Shown: positions 16,630 to 23,024 of the stretch, one piece after another
Numbering within the stretch: position 1 is the first letter of the stretch
Layout: each line of letters begins with the position of its first letter
Assembly (NCBI GenBank): GCA_021731145.1
Contig: JAKFXX010000037.1
Span: forward strand, 1-40,469
Direction of reading: 5' to 3'
DNA length: 40,469 nt
DNA from: Gammaproteobacteria bacterium
GTDB taxonomy: Bacteria > Pseudomonadota > Gammaproteobacteria > Ga0077554 > Ga007554
Position numbers and translations under genes: made by a program
The notes under the pieces: model-generated
Told to the model about the DNA's origin: nothing
Databases searched by the model: none
The model's input: the letters and a program-made list of their open reading frames with translations, nothing else

Positions 16630-17369
16630 TGTTGAGTTCGTTCTGGCTGGCGTTACAGTTACTGACCCGCATCCCGGTGCCCGCGCAGCCCTATCCCACG
16701 CCGCAGGACTGGGGACGCTCGGTATTGGCCTATCCATTGGTGGGCCTGTTGATTGGCGTGTTGCTGGTGCTGATGCACTGGCTGCTTTCCGACACCGATC
16801 CAGGCGTGCAGGCGGCACTGTTGCTGCTGGTGTGGACGTTGATTACTGGTGGTGTGCACATCATGGGGCTGGCGAACAGTGCCGACGCCTGGGCAGGCGG
16901 TCATGGCGACCGGCAGCGCACCCTGGAAATCTTCAAGGACCCGCGCAGCGGTCCGGCGGCAATGATGGTGGTGATGCTGACACTGATCATGAAATTTGCC
17001 GCGCTGTCAGTGCTGGCGGCTGAATCGGCGCTGGAAATTATTCTATTGGCTCCCGTGTTGGGCCGCTCTGCGATTGCAGCTCTGCTACTGAATACTCCTT
17101 ACGCCAAAACGGATGAAATCGGCGCGGAACGTGCCGCCAATGTGCCCAAGCAGGCGGTGGGTTGGACGCTGTTCGCGGTGGCGGCAGGCACGTTATTCCT
17201 GGTGGGATGGGGTGGATTGATCTTGCTGTTCTTGCTGCTGGTGGCCGGTTACATGCTGCGGCGCATGATGATTCACCGCATCGGCGGGCTGACCAGTGAT
17301 ATCGCCGGGGCGATATGTGAGTTGACAGAGGCCGGTGTGTTGATGATCGTGGTACTGGTGTGGGGGTGA
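16629..17369 (+). CDS. cobS: Adenosylcobinamide-GDP ribazoletransferase (CobS)
   Basis: CobS joins adenosylcobinamide-GDP with alpha-ribazole to form adenosylcobalamin at the inner membrane. The 246-aa product is mostly membrane-embedded and matches the family: LALQLLTRIPVP, HGDRQRTLEIFKDPRSGPAAM, and KFAALSVL. The acidic motif normally read as HxDGLADxxDA is HIMGLANSADA here, so one Asp is Met and another is Asn, while the last Asp remains. These Asp residues are thought to bind Mg, so activity is uncertain unless the change is tolerated. It is coupled to cobC; no cobU or cobT is nearby. Confidence 0.88.
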   Translation: MLSSFWLALQLLTRIPVPAQPYPTPQDWGRSVLAYPLVGLLIGVLLVLMHWLLSDTDPGVQAALLLLVWTLITGGVHIMGLANSADAWAGGHGDRQRTLEIFKDPRSGPAAMMVVMLTLIMKFAALSVLAAESALEIILLAPVLGRSAIAALLLNTPYAKTDEIGAERAANVPKQAVGWTLFAVAAGTLFLVGWGGLILLFLLLVAGYMLRRMMIHRIGGLTSDIAGAICELTEAGVLMIVVLVWG

Positions 17370-17468
17370 AAGCGTTGTCAGTGTGGAACTGCATTAAGAC
17401 GTAGAGGTCAATAGGGTGTATACCATTAATTAGCCAATCACCCCTGCGTTGAGAGGAGAACAACAACC

Positions 17469-18029
17469 ATGTTGAAGAGACTGCTTCTTGTTACGCTGTT
17501 TGGTTTTTTCATTGGCAATGCCCACGCTGCCGATGGCTGTTCGCCCGCATTAAACTTCGACAAAATCCCGCTCGGCGGAAAAGTGCCTGTCAATCTTTGC
17601 CGGGAATATCAGGGCAAGGTTCTGCTGATGGTCAATACCGCCAGTTTCTGTGGTTTCACCAAGCAGTACAAGAGCCTGGAGTCATTGTACCAACGCTACA
17701 GGGATCAAGGATTCTATGTGCTGGGTTTCCCCTCCAACGACTTCGGCCAGCAGGAGCCCGGTGATGACAAGGCCATCAAGGACTTTTGCGACGCGACGTA
17801 TAAAGTCAAATTCCCCATGTTCAAAAAGACCAAAGTCGCGCAGCATCACGCCGAGCCGCTCTACCAGGAGCTCGCGCGTCAGCGCAATGGCAGCTATCCC
17901 CAATGGAATTTTCACAAATACCTGATTGACCGGGAGGGCAAGGTGATCGCCGATTTCGAGAGCCCTATTACACCCGATGATCCCCGTCTGCTGAGTGCGT
18001 TGGAAAAGGCGATTTCGCAAAAACTGTGA
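17469..18029 (+). CDS. Periplasmic glutathione peroxidase family protein
   Basis: The 186-aa thiol peroxidase probably reduces peroxides in the periplasm. Residues 1-20 form a signal peptide ending NAHA. The peroxidatic Cys is Cys61 in NTASFCGFTKQY. The Trp-Asn pair is kept in PQWNFHKYL. The usual FPCNQFG block reads FPSNDFGQQEPG, so the catalytic Gln is Asp and the common second Cys is Ser. The electron donor is therefore unclear and may be thioredoxin-like rather than glutathione. The SD GAGAGGAG precedes the ATG at 17469. It stands alone about 100 bp after cobS. Confidence 0.9.
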   Translation: MLKRLLLVTLFGFFIGNAHAADGCSPALNFDKIPLGGKVPVNLCREYQGKVLLMVNTASFCGFTKQYKSLESLYQRYRDQGFYVLGFPSNDFGQQEPGDDKAIKDFCDATYKVKFPMFKKTKVAQHHAEPLYQELARQRNGSYPQWNFHKYLIDREGKVIADFESPITPDDPRLLSALEKAISQKL

Positions 18030-18096
18030 ACACAAGAAATAACTGCCTCATGCAGCCAGCGCTGAGCGACTGTCCGATAAATACAAGTAAGGTGTG

Positions 18097-19059
18097 ATGC
18101 GCATTATTTCAAAACCTGAAACTGTGATGATTTTTCTGTTTCGCCATCTCCGTTTTGGTATTGTTTGCCTCCTGTGCACACTATCGTGGGTTTCCGCGCA
18201 CGCCGCCATTACCGTGAAGGACGATACCGGAAACATGGTGTCGCTGGCCGGCCCAGCGCGGCGCATCGTAAGCCTTGCCCCGCATGCCACCGAAAACCTG
18301 TTCGCGGCGGGGGCGGGCGCCTATGTGGTGGGCGTAGTCAGTTATAGCGACTACCCGCCCGAAGCCAGCCGGATACGCCGCGTCGGCGGCAGCAATAACC
18401 TTGATCTGGAAGCGATTGTCGCGCTGCGTCCTGATCTGATTGTTGTCTGGGACAGCGGCAATACCAGACCACAGATCGAAAAGCTGCGCCAGCTTGGATT
18501 GAAAATCTATGCCAGCGAACCGCGTCGCTTTGAAGATGTGGCGGTGAACATTGAATCCCTGGGCCGCTTGGCGGGCACGGAAGCAATAGCGCGACAGGCA
18601 GCAGCGGCATTCCGTGCGGAATATGCACGTTTGCGCAATCAGTACGCCGAGCGCCGCCCGGTGAGCGTCTTTTTCCAGATCTGGAATCGCCCGTTGATGA
18701 CCATCAGCGGCACGCAGATGATCGGTGATGTGATACGGCTGTGCGGCGGCACAAACATCTTTGCCGATCTTCCCGTCCTGGCGCCGGAAGTTAATATCGA
18801 GGCCGTGCTTGCGGCCGATCCGCAGGCCATCATCGTCAGCAGCGCCGGCGAAAAACGCGCTCCCTGGCTTGATGAATGGCGGCGCTGGCCGCAATTGCAA
18901 GCCGTCAAAAAACGGGGCCGTCTGCTTGCCATCCGTCCTGAGCTGATCACCCGACCCACGCCTCGTATCCTGGAAGGCGCGCGCCTGATGTGCGGGCATC
19001 TTGATCAGGTGCGCAGCAGTATTCCGAGCCAGCCCGCGTTTAATCCGGATAACCGGTGA
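18097..19059 (+). CDS. Periplasmic cobalamin-binding protein (BtuF-like)
   Basis: This is a class III periplasmic binding protein (Peripla_BP_2 fold), likely delivering cobalamin or a corrinoid to a BtuCD-type ABC importer. An N-terminal signal peptide (hydrophobic core about residues 12-30, ending SAHA) precedes RIVSLAPHATENLFAAGAGAYVVGVVSYSDYP, VGGSNNLDLEAIVALRPDLIVVW and GTNIFADL, blocks common to BtuF and other vitamin B12 binders. An Fe-siderophore ligand cannot be excluded. The two cobalamin-pathway genes upstream support a corrinoid. GTG 18094 and ATG 18127 are other starts. No BtuC or BtuD gene follows. Confidence 0.85.
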   Translation: MRIISKPETVMIFLFRHLRFGIVCLLCTLSWVSAHAAITVKDDTGNMVSLAGPARRIVSLAPHATENLFAAGAGAYVVGVVSYSDYPPEASRIRRVGGSNNLDLEAIVALRPDLIVVWDSGNTRPQIEKLRQLGLKIYASEPRRFEDVAVNIESLGRLAGTEAIARQAAAAFRAEYARLRNQYAERRPVSVFFQIWNRPLMTISGTQMIGDVIRLCGGTNIFADLPVLAPEVNIEAVLAADPQAIIVSSAGEKRAPWLDEWRRWPQLQAVKKRGRLLAIRPELITRPTPRILEGARLMCGHLDQVRSSIPSQPAFNPDNR

Positions 19060-19235
19060 CAGGTGCCCTGCGCATCGGTGTCGACCTCGGAGGCACCAAG
19101 ATCGAGGCCGTCGCGCTCAATCATAGCGGCGCTATTCTTGCTCGCCGCCGTCTGCCCACCCCCAGCGGCGACTATCACGGCACGCTGCGCACCATCGTTG
19201 AGCTGGTGACCGGCATCGAGGCCGAGCTTGGCACG
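19056..19235 (+). pseudogene. 5' fragment of a ROK family sugar kinase gene
   Basis: The frame opens with GALRIGVDLGGTKIEAVALNHSGAILARRRLPTPSGDYHGTLRTI, the ATP-binding start of ROK kinases (fructokinase/glucokinase type, normally about 300 aa). Similarity stops after roughly 60 codons at IEAELGT, next to a run of nine G at 19235-19243. The frame continues to 19427 but then reads antisense through the DUF559 gene. The rest of the kinase is absent from the window. It overlaps the btuF-like stop by 4 bp (GTGA). It marks the left edge of the accessory island. Confidence 0.8.
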
Positions 19236-19244
19236 GGGGGGGGA

Positions 19245-19595
19245 TTTGGGGGTCGGGAATTCCAGCAATCACATCAACCACCGCATCCATCTCCAGCAAC
19301 ACCTGCCGGTTATCAAAACGCAGCACACGCAGCCCCAGACCAGGTAGGCATCACGCTGCTGATCGGCGGCGTGATGCTGTGGCTCAAGATGCTGGCCGCC
19401 ATCCAGCTCAACCACCAACCCGGCTGACGGGCAGTAGAAATCGACGATGTACGGTCCCAGGGGCTTCTGGCGATAAAACTGCCAGCCATTGATCTGCTTG
19501 CGGCGCAGCCGATACCAGAGCTTTTGCTCCGCATCGGTCATGTGGCTGCGCAATTCGCGCGAGTTCTGTTTCAATCGTTGGGCGTAGGGCAGCAT
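19245..19595 (-). pseudogene. DUF559 (Vsr-like) endonuclease gene, frameshifted
   Basis: DUF559 proteins are small PD-(D/E)xK-type nucleases often found beside restriction systems. The first part reads LPYAQRLKQNSRELRSHMTDAEQKLWYRLRRKQINGWQFYRQKPLGPYIVDFYCPSAGLVVELDGGQHLE, a classic DUF559 core. After DAYL, near 19345, the continuing family sequence LRVLRFDNRQVLLEMDAVVDVI is found in another frame. A small deletion has shifted the frame, unless it is a sequencing error. The start overlaps the hsdM stop by one base (TGATG). The 3' end runs into the ROK junction. Confidence 0.75.
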
Positions 19596-20358
19596 CAGGT
19601 AGTTTCCTCCTCACCCAGTTCTTCCAATATCCCGCGCAATTCCTCCATTGCCGCTTCCGGTTCGCCCATCGCTTCTTGTGCGAGCAGCGCTGGTTCCGGC
19701 AGGTCTTGCGCGTCGGTGGCGCTGTCGTCCTTGAGCCAGGCGATGTCGAGGCTGTCTCCGCGCTCGGCGATTTGTTCGCGGGTGAATGCGCGAAATCTTG
19801 CGGTCTCTGGATTCCCGCTTTCGCGGGAATGATGGTGTTTGGTGTTATTGCCTTGCGGATTGGGGCCAAAAAAGTCTTCGAACTCGGCGAAATGTTCGCG
19901 CGTGAGCACGGTGCGCTTGCCGAACTGCGGCATGTTGGCGCGCAGATCGTAGACCCAGACCTCTTTCGTGTTGCCTTTGTCCTTCTCGCCACGCGTAAAG
20001 AACAGCACGTTGGTCTTCACGCCCTGGGCATAGAAGATGCCGGTGGGCAGGCGCAGGATGGTGTGCAGATTGCACTTGTCCATCAGGTCGCGGCGTATCT
20101 CGGCACCTACGTTGCTTTCGAACAGCACGTTGTCGGGCAGCATCACGGCGGCACGGCCACCCGGCTTCAACCCCCGATAGATGTGTTGCAGAAAGCAGAA
20201 CTGTTTGTTGCTGGTGGGGTAGGTGAAGTCGGTACGGCTGGGCAGGCCGCCGCCCTTCTTGGTGCCGAAGGGCGGGTTGGTGAGGATCAGCGTGGCTTGA
20301 CGTACTGGTGGTAAGTGACGCCGTCATCCTTGAGGATGTTGATGTCGGAGGTGGTCAT
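19595..20358 (-). pseudogene. hsdM: Type I methyltransferase subunit gene hsdM, internally deleted
   Basis: HsdM adds methyl groups to N6-adenine within a type I RM complex. The start at 20358 reads MTTSDI...ILKDDGVTYHQYV, the standard HsdM N terminus, but already with a short deletion inside. After about 20 codons this frame stops at 20287. The next HsdM sequence, TLILTNPPFGTKKGGG (motif IV NPPF), appears in another frame and runs to 19595. The SAM-binding motif I region, normally between, is gone, so the product cannot be active. A palindromic repeat adds HHHSRESGNPET in the C-terminal part. The start overlaps the PIN gene stop (ATGA). Confidence 0.85.
19811..19830. repeat. Palindromic repeat ATTCCCGC-TTTC-GCGGGAAT inside hsdM
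   Basis: This is a perfect 8-bp stem with a 4-base loop. It encodes the ESGNP-type peptide seen where this common dispersed repeat enters coding regions. The hsdM reading frame continues through it. Confidence 0.75.
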
Positions 20359-20789
20359 TTGTTTAGCATCTCGATGAATTGATCGGCGGTGACGATGGGG
20401 CAGGCAAACTGGCTGGCGAGGCTCAGCAAATCCTGGTCACCACTCACGAGATAGTCAGCCTTGCCCGCAACGGCGAGCTGCATAAATGGCAGATCAAAGG
20501 GGTCGCGACACTCTGGTGTCTCGGGTGGCGGGTTGGGTATGCGCACCGTGGTGCATGAGGGCAAATAGTCGGCCAGTAGCACCTGCTGTTCATCCGGCGT
20601 GAGTTTGAATTTGGGGTAGGCGAGTACCCGGATGAGTTCCGCCGCCGTGGCCCTGGATACCAGCGGCTGGCAGCGTTCGCTTTGCCAGGCGTGACGCAAT
20701 GGCGTCAGGCGCCCTTGGGCAAATACCAGCGCAGACAACACCAAGTTGGTATCGATCACCACGCGGGGAGGGGGCGGAGAACGGGTCAT
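20355..20789 (-). CDS. PIN-domain toxin of a toxin-antitoxin pair
   Basis: PIN-domain (VapC-like) toxins are Mg-dependent RNases. From the ATG at 20789 the product is 144 aa and matches the PIN family often annotated as a putative toxin component. The first acidic residue is in RVVIDTNLVLSAL; later acidic residues are in ECRDPFDLPFMQLAVAGKADYLVSGDQDLL. The ATG overlaps the antitoxin stop (ATGA), which favours this start over the longer frame from 20840. Its own stop overlaps the hsdM start (ATGA). It looks intact although hsdM and hsdR around it are broken. The target RNA is unknown. Confidence 0.87.
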   Translation of the reverse strand: MTRSPPPPRVVIDTNLVLSALVFAQGRLTPLRHAWQSERCQPLVSRATAAELIRVLAYPKFKLTPDEQQVLLADYLPSCTTVRIPNPPPETPECRDPFDLPFMQLAVAGKADYLVSGDQDLLSLASQFACPIVTADQFIEMLNK

Positions 20790-21043
20790 TTCTTGCGGCG
20801 ACTTTTTACGGGCGCCGGACTGGACGGCTGATGTGCCCATGCCACCGCATCGGCTATGTCCTGCTCCTGCAAATCCAGTTCAGCCAGCTTGGCGCGCACG
20901 GCATCGCCGCGCTGGATGCGCACCGGGGTGAGTATGATCTGGCCATTACGCGCTTCCACGTCGAAATATTCCGCAGGGCCAACAGCAGCGGTCACGCTCT
21001 TGGGCAAGGTGAGCTGGTTTTTCGCAGTCATTTTAGCAAGCAT
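20786..21043 (-). CDS. AbrB/MazE-type antitoxin
   Basis: The 85-aa product begins MLAKMTAKNQLTLPKSVTAAVGPAEYFDVEARNGQIILTPV, a SpoVT/AbrB swapped-hairpin DNA-binding domain. It continues with a charged helical tail that should bind the PIN toxin. GGAGG lies correctly before the ATG at 21043. The stop overlaps the toxin start. A perfect 29-bp palindrome directly upstream is the likely operator for autorepression by the complex. Confidence 0.87.
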   Translation of the reverse strand: MLAKMTAKNQLTLPKSVTAAVGPAEYFDVEARNGQIILTPVRIQRGDAVRAKLAELDLQEQDIADAVAWAHQPSSPAPVKSRRKK

Positions 21044-21056
21044 AATAGCCTCCGAT

Positions 21057-21085
21057 GGATAAAGTAAGGATTCCTTACTTTATCC
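21057..21085. promoter_or_regulatory. Perfect 29-bp palindromic operator of the toxin-antitoxin operon
   Basis: GGATAAAGTAAGGA (21057-21070) and its exact reverse complement (21072-21085) flank one base. The element lies 13 bp upstream of the antitoxin ATG and overlaps the likely promoter. AbrB-like antitoxins bind such dyads, so it is probably their autoregulatory site. Confidence 0.75.
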
Positions 21086-21101
21086 AATTTACCGCAAAAC
21101 A

Positions 21102-21240
21102 TCAAGCGGCGGGTTTTTGCCAGATGGCATCGTTGAAGGTTTCAAGCACCTGCGGGAGCTGGCCTTCGAAAATCTTGTCCAGTCGGCTGAAACCGCCGCC
21201 CTCGCGCTTGAAAATGAGATCGGGATCATCCAGCGCCTCC
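21102..21240 (-). pseudogene. 3' remnant of a type I restriction subunit gene (hsdR-like)
   Basis: An open stretch of 45 codons reads EALDDPDLIFKREGGGFSRLDKIFEG, then QLPQVLETFNDAIWQKPAA and a stop. It resembles the C-terminal end of HsdR proteins of type I systems. A stop codon lies immediately upstream of the stretch, and the remaining ~700 or more codons are missing. It points towards the toxin-antitoxin/hsdM genes, consistent with an original hsdR-(TA)-hsdM order. Assignment is by recalled C-terminal pattern, so confidence is moderate. Confidence 0.55.
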
Positions 21241-21251
21241 TAACGAAAAAA

Positions 21252-21554
21252 TATAGTGAGGCTGTGAAGTGATATCAAAAAGCGGCTGAGCAAGGTTCAA
21301 AAGAGGCGCCATTCAATCTGGGATTGCTCTATGCGACCGGCAAGGGTATTGCCCAGGATTATGTCGCCGCATACATGTGGTTCAGTCTGGTTGCGGCGGA
21401 AGGCGATCCGCAAGCCATGAAAAACATCGCCCAGCTCAAGCAGAAAATGACATCTGAGCAAGCAAAGAGAGCACGGCAAAAGGCCGCCGACTGGCGGGCA
21501 AAGCATCGTAAATCACCTGCACCAGGAAACGACAAGCCACCCTTGTTTCTGTGA
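21252..21554 (+). pseudogene. 3' fragment of a Sel1-repeat protein gene
   Basis: The frame reads YSEAVK-stop-YQKAAEQGSKEAPFNLGLLYATGKGIAQDYVAAYMWFSLVAAEG. This is Sel1-like repeat sequence, where the usual Trp codon of the KWY motif has become TGA at 21270-21272. A C-terminal helical tail (MTSEQAKRARQKAADWRAKH) follows to the stop at 21554. The 5' part of the gene is missing. Sel1 repeats mediate protein binding. It seems to be debris at the junction between the two restriction loci. Confidence 0.7.
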
Positions 21555-21590
21555 GCATGCACGATTAAAGGGCGCTCCTTATTAGGCAAG

Positions 21591-21610
21591 AAAAAAGCCC
21601 ATCCTTGGGC
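21591..21610 (-). terminator. Possible minus-strand terminator
   Basis: Read on the minus strand, GCCCA-AGGA-TGGGC is followed by TTTTTT. No minus-strand gene is seen immediately upstream of it, so it may be a relic of a lost gene. Confidence 0.35.
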
Positions 21611-21691
21611 CGTGAGTTCGGTAGTGAGATAACATGACTTGTTGACCCCGAGTCCCCGCATGTATAGTAAAGTCACATTTTGATATTCGGC

Positions 21692-21697
21692 TATAAT
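21692..21697 (+). promoter_or_regulatory. Candidate -10 box of the four-gene restriction operon
   Basis: TATAAT, a perfect -10 hexamer, lies about 70 bp before the first gene of the operon. No good -35 hexamer is seen at the usual distance, so it may need an activator or be weak. Confidence 0.35.
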
Positions 21698-21765
21698 CGA
21701 CAACCAAGCAAATACGAACCAAAATAATGACGCTACCTAAGGTTGGCCTGTAAACACACCAGGAA

Positions 21766-22254
21766 ATGACGACTAGAACCGAAATCGACACTTTCCTTGC
21801 GGCCAAAAAGCGGGCAGTTGCTCCCATGAACTGGCGGGAAAAGCTGATGAAGAAAGATCCCCAGTGGTGGGAATATGTCAGCGCGGTCGAGCTTGATGGA
21901 GTGGTGGTTGAAGATGTCCAGTTTATTGTCCAATGGAGGCTTGGCGTGGGCGCTGCTGGAGACAAATACAATTGCGGGCGGCTTTACCGGAGTGAACGGA
22001 TTTATGCCGTTGACTTTGACCCGGATGGACAGCACACCAACAATTGTGGCAAAGGCCGGGTGCTGTATAGGAAGCGCTTTGGGCCGGGAACGCACGAGCA
22101 TACCTGGTCAGAAGATGGATGTGGCTATGCAGAACCGATTTCACCGGATTTTCCCGATTTATCGGCATTGTTCGACTACTTTTGTCATAAGGCCAATTTG
22201 ACTGTGGAAGGCGGTTTCAAGCCGCCCCCAAGCATACAACTGAATTTACTTTGA
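21766..22254 (+). CDS. Unrecognised 162-aa protein, first gene of the type III-like restriction operon
   Basis: I do not recognise this protein. It is soluble, aromatic-rich and has no signal peptide or membrane segment. After a charged N-terminal helix (residues 5-30) comes a probable beta-rich domain with WWEYVSAVELDGVVVEDVQFIVQW, LYRSERIYAVDFDPDG and HEHTWSEDGCGYAEPI, then a helix LSALFDYFCHKANL. The frequent Trp, Tyr, His and Asp residues suggest a compact binding fold, but no catalytic motif is clear. The stop overlaps the TTG start of the DUF1828-type gene (TTGA), implying co-translation. A role in immunity control or target sensing is inference from context only. Confidence 0.8.
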   Translation: MTTRTEIDTFLAAKKRAVAPMNWREKLMKKDPQWWEYVSAVELDGVVVEDVQFIVQWRLGVGAAGDKYNCGRLYRSERIYAVDFDPDGQHTNNCGKGRVLYRKRFGPGTHEHTWSEDGCGYAEPISPDFPDLSALFDYFCHKANLTVEGGFKPPPSIQLNLL

Positions 22255-22256
22255 AA

Positions 22257-23018
22257 ATGAACTGCGCCAACTTACTCGAAAACCTTGGTTACACTTGCGC
22301 GCCGCGCCAGAATGGCGCGTTGCGTCTATGGTCGCCCTTTACTTTCGATGACGGTGAACACCTTGGCCTGTTTCTGGAGCCGTCGGGCAACGGCCAATGG
22401 CTGGTGACTGACCACGCCGACACCCTTATGCACGCCAGCGCCCACGGTGCCAAACTCACCCAAACACGGCTGAATAAAATCCGCGCGCAGTTCGCGGATG
22501 TGAAGATTTCCGAAGGTGGCGTGCTGATGGCGGTGACCGGTCAGGACAACCTGGCGCGCACTGTAACCGAAGTACTGAATGCGGCCATTGCCATCAGCCA
22601 TGCGGAAGAAAGCTGGAAGCCAAAGGCCCACGAGCAGAAATTTATCGCCACCGTAGGACACGAGCTGGAAGCCGTGGCGGGCAAGAAACTGCAACGCAAT
22701 GTTACAGTCAGCGGGGTTTCCGGCCATCAGATTGAGTTCCCCTTTGCCATTGACGATCCTGTGGCAGGCCGCCAATTTATCCAGCCCGTGGCTTACGGTG
22801 ATGAGCGGGTTGACTGGGGCAATGTGTACAAGGCTTCTGGCAAAATGTTCGATCTAAAATCCGCTGGCGCGGAAGAATCCCAGCGGATTGTCATTGTGGA
22901 AGATAGCCCAGGCGATGAGGAATTGGGCAAAGCCGTCACACTACTAAGCTACACCGCCATGGTGCTACTGTTCAGCCACCGTGACCAGTGGCTGCCGCGC
23001 TTCCGCCGCGCGGCCTGA
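22257..23018 (+). CDS. DUF1828/DUF1829-type protein
   Basis: The N-terminal half (about residues 5-90) matches the DUF1828 pattern: LLENLGYTCAPRQNGALRLWSPFTFDDGEHLGLFLE and WLVTDHADTLMHA. The C-terminal part (about 125-235) fits DUF1829, including FDLKSAG and IVIVEDSPGDEELGKAVTLLSY. These domains occur in phage and accessory proteins without settled function; the C-terminal portion has a nuclease-like feel but no confirmed motif. ATG 22257 gives 253 aa; TTG 22251, overlapping the previous stop, is an alternative. The methyltransferase gene starts 6 bp later, so all four genes are one transcript. Confidence 0.72.
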   Translation: MNCANLLENLGYTCAPRQNGALRLWSPFTFDDGEHLGLFLEPSGNGQWLVTDHADTLMHASAHGAKLTQTRLNKIRAQFADVKISEGGVLMAVTGQDNLARTVTEVLNAAIAISHAEESWKPKAHEQKFIATVGHELEAVAGKKLQRNVTVSGVSGHQIEFPFAIDDPVAGRQFIQPVAYGDERVDWGNVYKASGKMFDLKSAGAEESQRIVIVEDSPGDEELGKAVTLLSYTAMVLLFSHRDQWLPRFRRAA

Positions 23019-23024
23019 CGGCCT

